From Dyadobacter crusticola DSM 16708 (GTDB taxonomy: Bacteria; Bacteroidota; Bacteroidia; Cytophagales; Spirosomataceae), in the NCBI RefSeq assembly GCF_000701505.1, contig NZ_JNJB01000007.1, positions 271,302-335,301 of the forward strand: 64,000 nucleotides of DNA. Direction: 5' to 3'. The position numbers and the translations under genes were made by a program. The notes below the pieces were generated by a model. That model ran no database searches. It was not told where the DNA came from and was given only the letters and a program-made list of their open reading frames with translations. Shown here piece after piece: positions 1 to 9,357 of this stretch. How positions within the stretch are numbered: position 1 is the stretch's first letter; the number at the start of each line of letters is the position of its first letter.

Positions 1-629
1 CCTACTACTGGCTCCAATATCAATGCAGCGATTTTGTTTTTATTCGCATCCACCAATAGCTGAACCGCATCGAGGTTATTGAACGGTGCAGTCAACGTGT
101 CGTTTGCTACCCCGCTCGTCACACCCGGACTGTCAGGCGTACCAAAAGTGGCGGCGCCGCTTCCGGCTGCAATGAGGAAACTGTCTCCGTGGCCGTGATA
201 GCAGCCTTCAAACTTAATGATCTTATCCCGACCGGTGAATCCACGCGCCACGCGAATGGCGGACATAGTAGCTTCTGTGCCTGAATTTACCATTCTGACC
301 TTTTCAATGGAAGGTACCATGCCTACAATGCGTTCTGCAACCTCAACTTCCCGGCGCGTGGGCGCTCCAAAGGAAAATGAATGCTGAATGGCATCCGAAA
401 CAGCTTTTTGTATAAGTTCATTAGCGTGGCCAAGGATCATCGGCCCCCACGAATTGATCAGCTCGATGTATTCATTTCCGTCTTCATCATAGACATACGG
501 ACCTTTGGCTGATTTTATGAAAATAGGCGAGCCGCCTACTGCACGAAACGCTCTTACCGGCGAGTTAACCCCGCCCGGAATGTATTTCTGCGCATTCTCA
601 AATAAGCTCTGACTTGTTGAAGTGTTCAT
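1..629 (-). CDS. hemL: glutamate-1-semialdehyde 2,1-aminomutase, C-terminal part outside window
   Basis: N-terminal 209 codons of a PLP-dependent class III aminotransferase that makes 5-aminolevulinate for haem synthesis in the C5 pathway. The start is the ATG at 629-627, giving [20 protein letters not shown]. Family-typical blocks follow: [11 protein letters not shown], then [35 protein letters not shown] (substrate/PLP pocket) and [11 protein letters not shown]. The frame stays open to base 1, so the gene is cut by the window edge and the PLP lysine lies beyond it. It runs on the same strand as the next three genes. The identification rests on several contiguous family motifs and is confident. 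Confidence 0.95.
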   Translation of the reverse strand, partial: MNTSTSQSLFENAQKYIPGGVNSPVRAFRAVGGSPIFIKSAKGPYVYDEDGNEYIELINSWGPMILGHANELIQKAVSDAIQHSFSFGAPTRREVEVAERIVGMVPSIEKVRMVNSGTEATMSAIRVARGFTGRDKIIKFEGCYHGHGDSFLIAAGSGAATFGTPDSPGVTSGVANDTLTAPFNNLDAVQLLVDANKNKIAALILEPVV

Positions 630-644
630 TCTGGAATCGTTGAA

Positions 645-2360
645 TTATCTGTCTACTGGGACCCACTTCGAGCCATTGAACCTCAAAATGGGTGTAATCT
701 GGTTTTCGTTCGATTTGGTATAGTCAAAGCCGGTCAGCAGGTATTCGCTGTCGCCGTACCTTCTTGCTTGAAGCCCGTCGCCGATCTTGTCTTTATACTT
801 ATGTACCATTCTTGCAAAAAACGTGAGCTGATCAAAACCCTGGTAAGAATAGACCGATGCGAACGTATTTGTTTTGTTCCAGTAACTTTTTTGGAACTGG
901 CGAATGCTCTCTTTTTCCCGGTCTACATAATCCGGCTCAATCAGTGTAAGTCTTGAACCAAAACGGGAAATGCGCGACTGCTGCTGATTGAAGCTGGTAG
1001 ATGTTGCGATAACCGGCGTCGTGATCAGCTTTCGGCCATTCAGAACCTCGATCAGATTGGGACCGGAAGTTCCGTCGGACGAGAACAATGTAACGTGCGA
1101 AGGTTTGCTGGTTTCAAAAGATGGAATATTGTTTTCCAGCCACTCACGGTCTGACTGGATCTTAGTCATTGCCACAACCCTGCCGCCTTTGCTTTTCCAT
1201 TCCGTAGCGTAGGAAGCCGCCATAGCTGAATCCTTGCTCGTGCTTCCATAATAGATCACAGCTGACAGCCCGGGTGCCTGTGATTTCATGTATTGTGCAG
1301 CACGTTGCGTCTGGTATGTGATAGACGGATGCCCCAGGTAGATATTGGGGGAAGATTTCAGTAAACCCGCGTCAGTTGAGAGCGGATTGACCATTACTGC
1401 ATTGCTTGCTGCTATGAACTGCGCTGTAATATCGAAAGTGTTGGCATAAAGCGGCCCGATCACGATGTCCGACTGCTGAAAATTCTTGTTGCTGACGATG
1501 TTTTCCATTGGTTTGGCATCGTTGCCCACATCATAAGCCCAGAGATTGACCTGGATTCCCTCGGTAGCGAGCTGATCTTTGGCCATAACCAGTCCCAGGT
1601 AGTAATCGTAGGCAAACTGGTTGGAGCGCCGCTTCGAGGTACTGAATTCATCCAGGCGGAAGGGTAACAACACTGCCACGTCCAGGTAACCTTTTGTCCA
1701 TTGCCCCTCCTGTTTCGGAATGCTTCTTCGTGGCGTTTCCTCCGCGGCAGCTACTTTTTCTTTGTTACTGAATTTAAACTGCTTTTGAAGCTGGGCTGCA
1801 TATTGCTGGTCAACTGTGGTCGATTTAGGAGATTTCTCAATAAACTGAATCAGGATCAATGCAAGATCGCGGTCAGTAGGATACTGCTTTTGCAGGCTGA
1901 CCAATGTAGGCAGATCGCCCACCGTTGCCAGATAATGCTGTTTCAAACCTTGTACATCTTTCGCCATGGAAGTGTCCTTGATTTTCAGGAGCTGCTCCAG
2001 TCCTTCATTGATCTGGCCGGATTCCAGGCCGATAGCGCCCAGCAGGTAATACACATCATTGATCCGGTTCCAGCTGGGATACCTGCTTTGCAACTGAACA
2101 AGCATCTGGCGACTCTCGCGGTAACGTTTCAGCTGATAAGCCGACAGTGCATAATAATAATGCGCATATGGTGCGTAGGATGTTTTGACGCTTGCATTCG
2201 TCAATGGCGCGAGCTTTTCGATTGCTGCTGCATATTTCCCCTGCTTGTAATCATTAACAGCAGCCCGGTAACGTGTTTCCGACGGAGGCGGCGCCTGTGC
2301 AGAGGCGGGGCGCGGTGTAAGAGCGAAAACCGCCAAAATCACTAGAATGAAAACTCTCAT
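645..2360 (-). CDS. secreted TPR / periplasmic-binding-fold protein
   Basis: 571 residues. A signal peptide ends near residue 21 (ASA before QAPPPS). Residues about 27-200 are helical repeats of TPR type (YKQGKYAAAIEKL, YYALSAYQLKRYRESRQM), and from about 226 (LDVAVLLPFRLDEF) to the end the protein resembles a type I periplasmic ligand-binding fold, with elements such as DIVIGPLYANTFDITAQF. Bacteroidota annotations usually call this an amino-acid ABC transporter substrate-binding protein, but no permease or ATPase is adjacent. The TPR plus binding-fold layout also recalls LpoA/LppC, the outer-membrane activators of penicillin-binding proteins. That link is inference; the ligand is unknown. 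It ends 15 bp from hemL on the same strand. Confidence 0.75.
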   Translation of the reverse strand: MRVFILVILAVFALTPRPASAQAPPPSETRYRAAVNDYKQGKYAAAIEKLAPLTNASVKTSYAPYAHYYYALSAYQLKRYRESRQMLVQLQSRYPSWNRINDVYYLLGAIGLESGQINEGLEQLLKIKDTSMAKDVQGLKQHYLATVGDLPTLVSLQKQYPTDRDLALILIQFIEKSPKSTTVDQQYAAQLQKQFKFSNKEKVAAAEETPRRSIPKQEGQWTKGYLDVAVLLPFRLDEFSTSKRRSNQFAYDYYLGLVMAKDQLATEGIQVNLWAYDVGNDAKPMENIVSNKNFQQSDIVIGPLYANTFDITAQFIAASNAVMVNPLSTDAGLLKSSPNIYLGHPSITYQTQRAAQYMKSQAPGLSAVIYYGSTSKDSAMAASYATEWKSKGGRVVAMTKIQSDREWLENNIPSFETSKPSHVTLFSSDGTSGPNLIEVLNGRKLITTPVIATSTSFNQQQSRISRFGSRLTLIEPDYVDREKESIRQFQKSYWNKTNTFASVYSYQGFDQLTFFARMVHKYKDKIGDGLQARRYGDSEYLLTGFDYTKSNENQITPILRFNGSKWVPVDR

Positions 2361-2414
2361 CAGATTTGTGGGTCAGTAATTGGATCAAACAAAATAAGGA
2401 AACTTGTTTGAAGA

Positions 2415-2453
2415 GAAAAAAACGGGCAACATTCCCGTTCGGAAATATTGCCC
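2415..2453 (-). terminator. intrinsic terminator after yidC
   Basis: Reading the minus strand, GGGCAA (2453-2448) pairs with TTGCCC (2429-2424) in an extended imperfect stem and is followed at once by a run of seven T (about 2421-2415). It sits just past the yidC stop, so it should separate yidC from the TPR/binding-fold gene. Confidence 0.6.
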
Positions 2454-2477
2454 ATATATTACGATTCTAAAAACCTT

Positions 2478-4301
2478 TTATTTCTTTTTCGAGCGTTTCT
2501 CGAGTTCAGCCTGCTTCTTTTTTGCCTCTTCTGCTGCCTGAAGTGACTTCTCCAGATACTTCTGGAACTTCGTCTGCTTCTTCTCTCCATTCGCGTTTTT
2601 GCGTCTGTTTTCATCCAGAATAGCCCTGATTTTGTCCTCGTTTACAAAGCGTTTGATCAGCAGCTGCTGCGCGATTGTAACGATGTTAGAAACAAAATAG
2701 TAGAAGGTAAGACCAGCCGGGAACGAGTTCAGTACAAACATGAACATCAGCGGCATAATGTAACCCAGCACTTTCATGTTGACCGGTCCAGGCTGGGTCG
2801 GGGTTATCTGATTGTTGTAGTAGGCATATCCGATACTCGACGCGGTCATCATAACCGTAAACAAACTGATGTGGTTTCCTACCCCGAAAGGTATTGTAAA
2901 CGGCAGCTTGACTATCGAGTCATAGGTAGATAAGTCACTCGCCCAGAGGAAAGATTGTTGTCTCAGCTCAATGAGGTTCGGGAAAAGGAAGAACAGCGAA
3001 AAAAGGATCGGCATCGTGGCCAGTACCGGGATACAGCCGCTCAATGGACTTACACCTACCTGCTGATAAAGCTTCATCTGGTCCTGCTGCTGCTTTGCCA
3101 GATCATCCGGGTTTTGCGAACGGATCTCTTCAAGTTCAGGAGCGAGCAACTTCATTTTCGCCATGCTGATATACGATTTGTAAGTCAGCGGCGTCAAAAG
3201 CGTTTTTACAAACAACACCAGCAAAATGATCAGCAAACCATAATTGCTTACGAACTTTTCAAGGAAGTTGAAAAGTGGAACAAGGAAGAATTTGTTAATA
3301 GGTTTTAAAAATGCGTATCCCAAATAAACGTTCTCGTCGAAATTCTCAGCCTGAACTTTGTCTACCAGGTGGTAATCATTTGGCCCTAAAAAGAACTGAA
3401 AGTTAGCCTCGCCTTTTTGTATCGATGCCATTGGAATACCCGCTGAAACCCGCATTGTTTTCACAATTGTCGAATCATTCGGGTTCACATTCGCATTTAA
3501 TGCAACATTATTGAATGGATGCTTACCAGCAATCAGACCAGCCAGAAAGTACTTGTGCTTGATGGTAAACCATTTTACCGGATCAGCCGTTTTCTCCTCC
3601 TCGTTTGCAGTGGGGCTGGTTGGCAGGCTCAGCAGCTCGTCCGTGTAGTAGTTGATTGTCACTACTTCACGGTTTTTCTTCATATCATTTTCAAGTTGCA
3701 GAAGATCGTTTTGCCAGTCGAATTTCACCGACTTATCGCCCAGGCCAACTCCATTCGACTTGATACCATAGTCGATCACATATCCGGACCCATGCACTAC
3801 GTAGGTCTGCTCTACAAACTGGTTGTTTTTGAGATTAACCCGGTAAGTAACAACCGCTGAATCCTTTCCAGCCAGCTGCTGATCTTTCGCGTCTGTTGAA
3901 AAGAAAACATCGGTAAGTGTCACATCGCCCGTTTGCGTCGGGAAATCGATTTTGAATTGGTTATGCGCTTCCGAGATCAGATAGAGAGGTTTCTTGTCGT
4001 AGGTCTTGTATTTTTTCAACATTACCTCTTTCAAAACCCCGCCTTTATTAGTGAAAACAATGCGGGTATCCTCTGTTTCAATTACCAGATCCTTTGCTTC
4101 GACTTTGGCAACCGAGTCAAGGATCGCAGCGGAGGTATTGGCGGAATCGGAAGCTGATATCGGAGTAGCTGCTGCTCTTCTTATTGTATCTGATTTTGTT
4201 TGCTCCACAGGCGTTGGTTCCACCGGTTTCGGAACCAGGATCTGGTAGCCAATCAGCATTAGCATAATAAGTACTAAGCCGATAATAAAATTTTTATCCA
4301 T
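2478..4301 (-). CDS. yidC: membrane protein insertase YidC
   Basis: 607 residues, the usual size for Bacteroidota YidC. One N-terminal membrane segment (residues about 4-20, IIGLVLIMLMLIGYQILV) is followed by a large periplasmic beta-rich domain. The conserved insertase core begins near residue 350 (YGLLIILLVLFVKTLLTPLT, then SYISMAKMKLLAPELEEI and GCIPVLATMPILFSLFFLFP) and ends near 547. The C-terminal tail (about 570-607) is rich in lysine and glutamate, as expected for ribosome contact. YidC inserts and folds inner-membrane proteins alone or with SecYEG. It follows pyrG on the same strand after 79 bp. Confidence 0.97.
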   Translation of the reverse strand: MDKNFIIGLVLIMLMLIGYQILVPKPVEPTPVEQTKSDTIRRAAATPISASDSANTSAAILDSVAKVEAKDLVIETEDTRIVFTNKGGVLKEVMLKKYKTYDKKPLYLISEAHNQFKIDFPTQTGDVTLTDVFFSTDAKDQQLAGKDSAVVTYRVNLKNNQFVEQTYVVHGSGYVIDYGIKSNGVGLGDKSVKFDWQNDLLQLENDMKKNREVVTINYYTDELLSLPTSPTANEEEKTADPVKWFTIKHKYFLAGLIAGKHPFNNVALNANVNPNDSTIVKTMRVSAGIPMASIQKGEANFQFFLGPNDYHLVDKVQAENFDENVYLGYAFLKPINKFFLVPLFNFLEKFVSNYGLLIILLVLFVKTLLTPLTYKSYISMAKMKLLAPELEEIRSQNPDDLAKQQQDQMKLYQQVGVSPLSGCIPVLATMPILFSLFFLFPNLIELRQQSFLWASDLSTYDSIVKLPFTIPFGVGNHISLFTVMMTASSIGYAYYNNQITPTQPGPVNMKVLGYIMPLMFMFVLNSFPAGLTFYYFVSNIVTIAQQLLIKRFVNEDKIRAILDENRRKNANGEKKQTKFQKYLEKSLQAAEEAKKKQAELEKRSKKK

Positions 4302-4380
4302 TATTTACTTAAATTGTTAAAAGAGAAGTCCCCAAGGGACGGCAAAGGTAATAAGTTTTTGCTTTATCAGTTTTTGCCGT

Positions 4381-6045
4381 CTAGCTCATAGAGGGATTTA
4401 GCGATTCCACTGCTTTCTTTTGCAGAGAATAATCCAGCGCCGCTTTCACGAAGTTTACAAAAAGCGGGTGCGGGTTCATGACCGTGCTTTTTAATTCCGG
4501 GTGAAACTGGACGCCGATGTAGAACGGGTGGCTCGGCAGCTCGACCATTTCAACAAGGTCGTTAATCGGGTTGATACCTGTTGCAAGCAATCCTTTTGCT
4601 TCAAAATCTTTAAGATACTTGCTATTGAACTCGTACCGGTGACGGTGGCGCTCGCTGATATTTGCCTTACCATAAATGCGGTAGGCAAGTGTATCTTTCT
4701 TGATTTTACAAGCATAAGCCCCCAAACGCATGGTACCTCCTTTATTTGAGATATCCTTCTGATCCTGCATCAGGTGAATAACCGGGTGATCAGTTGCTGC
4801 ATCCATTTCTACGGAATGCGCATTTTCCCAGCCCAGAACATTGCGGGCATATTCGATTACCGCCATTTGCATTCCCAAACAAATCCCGAAAAACGGAATG
4901 TTGTGCTCACGCACAAACTGAATTGCAGCGATCTTACCTTCTATACCTCTTTCTCCAAAACCGGGCGCTACAAGTACTCCATCCAGATTTTCAAGTTTCT
5001 CAACTACATTGTCAGCAGTCAGACTTTCTGAATGGATCCACTCGATATTCACCTTGCATTCGTTGGCCGCACCTGCGTGTATAAACGATTCGACAATGGA
5101 TTTGTAAGCATCGTGCAGTTCCACATACTTTCCTACCAGACCAATGCGAACTGAGTCCACCGGATTTTTCAATCTTGACAAGAATGTTTTCCAGGAATCC
5201 AGGTCCACGTCTTTATCATTATAAATATCCAGCATATACAGCGCACGTTGATCCAGACGCTCTTTCAGCATCAGCAGCGGCACAGCATAAATCGTATCCG
5301 CATCCATTGCTTCGATCACCGAATTGACCTGAACGTTACAGAACAAGGCAATTTTCTTACGGATATCATAAGGAAGAGGATGTTCACTGCGGCAAACGAG
5401 GATATCCGGCTGTATACCCGACTCCTGCAACATACGCACAGAGTGCTGCGTTGGCTTGGTTTTAAGCTCGCCGGCAGAATTCAGGTAGGGAATCAGCGTG
5501 AGGTGGATCACCAGCACATCGTGCTCATTCATTTCGAACTTCACCTGCCGCACTGCTTCTAGGAACGGAAGTGACTCGATATCACCTACGCAGCCGCCGA
5601 TTTCAGTGATTACGATATCGTAATCGCCAGTCTGGCCGAGTAAAAGCATGTTTCGTTTCAGCTCGTCGGTAATGTGCGGGATAACCTGCACCGTTTTTCC
5701 AAGGAAGTCTCCCCGGCGCTCGGCTGTAATAACATTGTGGTAAATACGTCCGGTAGTGACGTTGTTGGCCTGTGAAGTACGCACGTTCAAAAAACGCTCG
5801 TAATGGCCGAGGTCCAGGTCAGTTTCGGCACCATCGTCGGTAACATAGCATTCGCCATGTTCGTACGGATTCATGGTACCTGGATCAATATTTAGATAAG
5901 GATCGAACTTCTGAATCGTGACTGAAAGCCCTCTGGCTTGCAGCAATTTTGCTAATGAAGAGGCAATTATTCCTTTGCCCAAAGAAGATGTAACACCGCC
6001 CGTAACGAAAATGTACTTCGCGGTCTTTTGTGCTTTAGCAGCCAT
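4381..6045 (-). CDS. pyrG: CTP synthase (glutamine hydrolysing)
   Basis: ATP-dependent amination of UTP to CTP using glutamine ammonia. The N-terminal synthase domain starts KYIFVTGGVTSSLGKGI; NPYEHGECYVTDDGAETDLD is also intact. The C-terminal class I glutamine amidotransferase has its nucleophile in FFGICLGMQ (Cys near residue 387) and the His/Glu pair in GVQFHPELKS (near 516). I choose the ATG at 6045 (MAAKAQKTAKYIF, 554 aa) because the protein usually begins just before KYIFVTGG; an ATG 36 bp upstream at 6081 would add 12 non-conserved residues. Confidence 0.96.
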   Translation of the reverse strand: MAAKAQKTAKYIFVTGGVTSSLGKGIIASSLAKLLQARGLSVTIQKFDPYLNIDPGTMNPYEHGECYVTDDGAETDLDLGHYERFLNVRTSQANNVTTGRIYHNVITAERRGDFLGKTVQVIPHITDELKRNMLLLGQTGDYDIVITEIGGCVGDIESLPFLEAVRQVKFEMNEHDVLVIHLTLIPYLNSAGELKTKPTQHSVRMLQESGIQPDILVCRSEHPLPYDIRKKIALFCNVQVNSVIEAMDADTIYAVPLLMLKERLDQRALYMLDIYNDKDVDLDSWKTFLSRLKNPVDSVRIGLVGKYVELHDAYKSIVESFIHAGAANECKVNIEWIHSESLTADNVVEKLENLDGVLVAPGFGERGIEGKIAAIQFVREHNIPFFGICLGMQMAVIEYARNVLGWENAHSVEMDAATDHPVIHLMQDQKDISNKGGTMRLGAYACKIKKDTLAYRIYGKANISERHRHRYEFNSKYLKDFEAKGLLATGINPINDLVEMVELPSHPFYIGVQFHPELKSTVMNPHPLFVNFVKAALDYSLQKKAVESLNPSMS

Positions 6046-6240
6046 AAGACGTTGCTGTTTTTCTATGATTACGGGATACAAAGATACACGATTATTGAAA
6101 GAATCTTAGCCGCACCATTTTAAATGTTGGTTCATACAGACTAATCATTTGTCTGTCTGAGGAGTTATGAAATATAAATATTTTACGACAGCCGCTACAA
6201 TGAAGCAATTGAAACGCATTCATGTATGATTTTTTGGTAA

Positions 6241-6257
6241 ATGCATTTAAAATGCAT
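6241..6257. promoter_or_regulatory. palindrome upstream of the PIG-L deacetylase gene
   Basis: ATGCATTT, one A, then AAATGCAT: a perfect 8-bp inverted repeat in the AT-rich gap between divergent pyrG and the deacetylase gene, about 90 bp before the latter's start. It may be an operator. No promoter with both elements could be placed with confidence. Confidence 0.3.
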
Positions 6258-6347
6258 CTTTATAAAGTAAATTGAAAAATATCCGGAGAGCTATTTCTAC
6301 AAGTGAACCCCGATCTTTTTCCCAAAATCTTAAACCCATTTTCTGCT

Positions 6348-7241
6348 ATGCGAAAAGAACTACTGCTTGCTGCATTGCTCTTCACAGGAGCTCTTGCCTC
6401 CGCTCAGAATGCGGCTGATTCGAAAGCGCCGTTGAATATTATTGTATTCGGCGCTCATCCAGATGATTGTGATCTCGGGGCAGGAGGCATTGCTTCCATT
6501 TATTCTTCCATGGGACACAAAGTCAAGTTTGTCTCCCTAACAAATGGAGATGCAGGTCACCAGGATATTGGCGGCGGTGAACTGGCACGGCGCAGGCTTG
6601 CGGAGACCAAAGAAGTTGCAAAGCGGCTGGGTATCTCTTATGATGTCCTCGACAACCACGATGGCGAGTTGTTCCCCACCTTGGAAAACAGGCTAGCGGT
6701 AATCCGGAAGATACGAGAATGGAATGCAGACTTGGTAATTGCGCCCCGCACCAACGATTATCACCCCGATCACCGCAATACCGGAGTAGTCGTACAGGAT
6801 GCAGCTTACCTCGTCATTGTACCTAACATTCTTAGCAGTGTGCCTCCATTGACCAAAAATCCTGTTTTTCTCTATTTCCGCGATCGCTTCCAGAAACCCA
6901 ACCCATTCCGGCCGGACATTGCTGTCGACATCACGAACATTCTTGCTAAAAAAGTGGACGGACTCGACGCGCATACCTCCCAATTTTACGAGTGGCTGCC
7001 CTGGACAAACGGAGATCTTGCTAATGTTCCCAAAGATCCTGCCGAGCGCAAAAAATGGTTGACATCCGCCATGGAAAAACGCTCCTCAGTAACCCCGGAA
7101 ATCAGAACCTCACTCGAAAAATGGTACGGTCCGGAAAAGGCAAAAGAAATCAAATTTGTAGAAGTATTCGAGATATGCGAGTACGGCAAACAACCCACGC
7201 CGGAAGAAATCAAGCGACTGTTTCCGATGCTGGGGAAGTGA
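6348..7241 (+). CDS. secreted PIG-L family deacetylase
   Basis: Zinc-dependent N-acetyl sugar deacetylase of the LmbE/PIG-L family. The start chosen is the ATG at 6348, which opens directly into a signal peptide (MRKELLLAALLFTGALASAQ); an in-frame ATG at 6303 would place 15 extra residues before it. The zinc site is visible as GAHPDDCDLGAGG (His-Pro-Asp-Asp) and later YHPDHRNTG carrying the third histidine. The export signal separates it from cytoplasmic BshB, the bacillithiol enzyme, so an envelope or extracellular glycan substrate is likelier. It stands alone, divergent from pyrG and convergent with nspC. Confidence 0.85.
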   Translation: MRKELLLAALLFTGALASAQNAADSKAPLNIIVFGAHPDDCDLGAGGIASIYSSMGHKVKFVSLTNGDAGHQDIGGGELARRRLAETKEVAKRLGISYDVLDNHDGELFPTLENRLAVIRKIREWNADLVIAPRTNDYHPDHRNTGVVVQDAAYLVIVPNILSSVPPLTKNPVFLYFRDRFQKPNPFRPDIAVDITNILAKKVDGLDAHTSQFYEWLPWTNGDLANVPKDPAERKKWLTSAMEKRSSVTPEIRTSLEKWYGPEKAKEIKFVEVFEICEYGKQPTPEEIKRLFPMLGK

Positions 7242-7246
7242 AATTT

Positions 7247-7430
7247 TGAATGACTGAATGAGTGAATGACTGAATGGATTTAAATGAGTGAATTTTGAAT
7301 GAGTGAATGAGTGAATAGATCTTGATATACTGTATTCACTGTCTAAACTGTTCATTCACTCATTCACTAACTCACTCATTCACTCACTCACTAACTCACT
7401 CATTCTCTACCTCACTCATTCACTCATTAG
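7247..7430. repeat. octamer tandem repeats arranged as an inverted repeat
   Basis: The left arm (about 7247-7317) is built of TGAATGAG/TGAATGAC units. The right arm (about 7351-7430) carries the complement, CACTCATT/CACTAACT units, so the two can fold on each other across a short centre near 7318-7350. It lies between the convergent deacetylase and nspC genes. No coding potential is supported. See findings. Confidence 0.8.
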
Positions 7431-7491
7431 AATTTTTCCAAGAACCCTTTGACCCAAACGCTCCATCCACCAACCAAAACCTTCCTGCTTC

Positions 7492-8649
7492 CTACGATAA
7501 CCTGTCCTTAAAACTTTCGTATCCGAAGCTTCGGATTAACTTAAATTCTTGACCTGGGCTCCATATACCAATGGAAGGTAAGTTAACGCCGTTAAATGTT
7601 GTTGTTTTTACCATAGTATAGTGGATCATGTCCTGAAATATGATTTTATCGCCAATGTTCAGGGGGTGGTCGAAGGAATAGTCGCCCATGAAATCGCCGG
7701 CGAGGCAAGTCATACCTCCCATTCTGTAAGTGGGCTTGCCCGCTACTGGTTCCTGGTGTGCGCCGGTGATTACTGGCTTGTAAGGCATTTCGAGTGTGTC
7801 GGGCATGTGGGCTGCAAAGGAGGTGTCGAGAATCGCGACCTGTATTCCCTGGCTGTCCATTACATCCAGAACTGTGGTTACCAGTTCACCGGTCCGCCAC
7901 GCAATCGCAGAGCCGGGTTCGAGTATGACGTCCAGGTTATATTTTTCCCGGATTGTCCTAACTAATCGGATTAGCTTTTCGATGTCGTAACCTTCGCGCG
8001 TCATCAAATGTCCTCCGCCCATATTCAGCCATTTGGCCTGATGCAACAAATCGCCGAATTTTTCCTCCAATGCTGCCAATGTACGCTCCAAAGTATCTGA
8101 TCCATTCTCGCAAAGTGTATGAAAATGAATCCCGTCGATACCTTCCGGCAGGATATCAGGCAATTTATCGCGTGTTACGCCAAGCCGCGAACCTGGTACA
8201 CAAGGATTGTACATCTCGGTTGCCACTTCTGAATACTGCGGATTAACCCTGATCCCACATGAAAGTGCATGCTGCGGGTTTACAGATCTAAACTCCTCTA
8301 CCCTACTCTGGAAACGCTCCCATTGACTGAGTGAATTGAATGTAATGTGGCTGCTGCGTTCCAAAATTTCGGAGAATTCGCTATCCAGATACGCAGGCAT
8401 ATAAGTATGTGCTTGTACACCAAGAAAATCATTGATCAGTTTCACCTCGTTCAGCGAACTAGCAGTAGCGCCACTCAGGTATTCCTTTACAATTGGAAAC
8501 GCGCTGTACATTGAAAATCCTTTCAATGCGAGAATGATTTTGCAGCCGGCCGCTTTTTGAACAGAATCGATCAGTTGCAGGTTTTTCCGGAGCAGTTCCT
8601 CTTCCAGCACGAAACAGGGCGAGGGTATTTGGTTATAGTCTATCGGCAT
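7492..8649 (-). CDS. nspC: carboxynorspermidine decarboxylase
   Basis: Fold-type III PLP decarboxylase that converts carboxyspermidine or carboxynorspermidine to spermidine or norspermidine, the last step of the alternative polyamine route common in Bacteroidota. The PLP lysine is K43 in CKIILALKGFSMYS. The pattern LNMGGGHLMTREGYD forms the phosphate-binding region, and MGGMTCLAGDFMGDY carries the active-site Cys and Asp. I start at the ATG at 8649 (MPIDYNQIPSPCFVLEE, 385 aa), because the 20 residues gained from 8709 lack family similarity. Its usual partner, carboxynorspermidine dehydrogenase, is not in the window. Confidence 0.93.
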   Translation of the reverse strand: MPIDYNQIPSPCFVLEEELLRKNLQLIDSVQKAAGCKIILALKGFSMYSAFPIVKEYLSGATASSLNEVKLINDFLGVQAHTYMPAYLDSEFSEILERSSHITFNSLSQWERFQSRVEEFRSVNPQHALSCGIRVNPQYSEVATEMYNPCVPGSRLGVTRDKLPDILPEGIDGIHFHTLCENGSDTLERTLAALEEKFGDLLHQAKWLNMGGGHLMTREGYDIEKLIRLVRTIREKYNLDVILEPGSAIAWRTGELVTTVLDVMDSQGIQVAILDTSFAAHMPDTLEMPYKPVITGAHQEPVAGKPTYRMGGMTCLAGDFMGDYSFDHPLNIGDKIIFQDMIHYTMVKTTTFNGVNLPSIGIWSPGQEFKLIRSFGYESFKDRLS

Positions 8650-8706
8650 TTTATAAATGAGTGAGTATCGAATCGTAAAAATGTAATGTTTACCTAGTTT
8701 TGTACG

Positions 8707-8714
8707 CAAAATTA
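8707..8714 (-). promoter_or_regulatory. candidate -7 promoter element for nspC
   Basis: On the minus strand the sequence is TAATTTTG, an exact match to the Bacteroidota -7 consensus TAnnTTTG, about 58 bp before the chosen ATG at 8649. A matching TTG near -33 is not well spaced. It supports 8649 over 8709 as the start, since 8709 would lie at the -7 element. Confidence 0.35.
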
Positions 8715-8769
8715 GAGTTTTGAGTTTCCCCGGCTACCATCAATTTGATTTTCCTATAACATTATATAT

Positions 8770-9357
8770 ATGTCCTTTCTCGTCCTTGATATAGAAATGA
8801 CCGGCCCGGAGCCAGGCTGGAATGAGATTATCCAGATCGGTGCCGAGTTTTTTGACGACAGCTGGACTTCCAGAGGCACTTATCTGCAGAATGTTTATCC
8901 TGAGAATGAAGAAGCTTTTTCGGTTAAATCGGAGGAAGTACACGGACTTTCGATGACCGACCTGGAAGACGCTCCGATGATTTACGACGTATTGCCTGAA
9001 TTTGAAAAATGGATCAAAAAAATGAACGCGGGTAAGCCCGGGCTCTCCAATGTGATCATCTGCGGTCAGAGCGTGATTAACGACATCAATTTCCTTCGGT
9101 TTGCTTACAGGAATGAAAAGATGAAGTGGTCGTTTTCAAACAAAATGCTTGACCTGCACACTGTATCTTACCTCTTTTTCCAGATCATGGAGAAAAATGG
9201 GAAAACAGTTCCGCGCTCGCTCAGCCTCGGGTCTGTGGCAGGATACTTTGGTTTCGAACGCGAGGAGGAAACGCACAATGCACTGGAAGATGCGCGTTTA
9301 ACGGCCAAATGCTTTAAGGAATTTTTTAAAATGATTGATCGGGTGAAGTTTATATGA
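8770..9357 (+). CDS. DEDDh 3'-5' exonuclease, oligoribonuclease/RNase T-like
   Basis: 195 residues of the RNase T / DNA polymerase III epsilon fold. The metal-binding acidic residues are D7 and E9 in LVLDIEMTGPEPGW, D105 in VINDINFLR, and D174 with H169 in HNALEDARL, so all catalytic positions are present. The domain is free-standing, with no polymerase fused. DIEMTG resembles the D-x-E-MTGL signature of oligoribonuclease, but the protein is not a close match throughout, so the substrate is left open. Its stop overlaps the next gene's start by 4 bp (ATGA), so the two are probably co-translated. Confidence 0.8.
   Translation: MSFLVLDIEMTGPEPGWNEIIQIGAEFFDDSWTSRGTYLQNVYPENEEAFSVKSEEVHGLSMTDLEDAPMIYDVLPEFEKWIKKMNAGKPGLSNVIICGQSVINDINFLRFAYRNEKMKWSFSNKMLDLHTVSYLFFQIMEKNGKTVPRSLSLGSVAGYFGFEREEETHNALEDARLTAKCFKEFFKMIDRVKFI

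Noticed and set aside
1701..2345. 214-codon plus-strand open frame
   Set aside because: It lies wholly antisense to the secreted TPR/binding-fold gene, which has a signal peptide and family-like sequence; the plus-strand product has no recognisable features.
4332..4380. Hairpin (ACGGCAA / TTGCCGT) in the pyrG-yidC gap considered as terminator
   Set aside because: No T-run on the minus strand after the stem and the gap is short; co-transcription of pyrG and yidC is possible.
7247..7430. Short-period repeats considered as a CRISPR array
   Set aside because: Units are 7-8 bp with no unique spacers and the two halves are complementary, unlike CRISPR repeats.
8740..8943. 67-codon minus-strand frame over the start of the exonuclease gene
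   Set aside because: It overlaps the exonuclease coding sequence, whose catalytic residues are intact, and has no features of its own.
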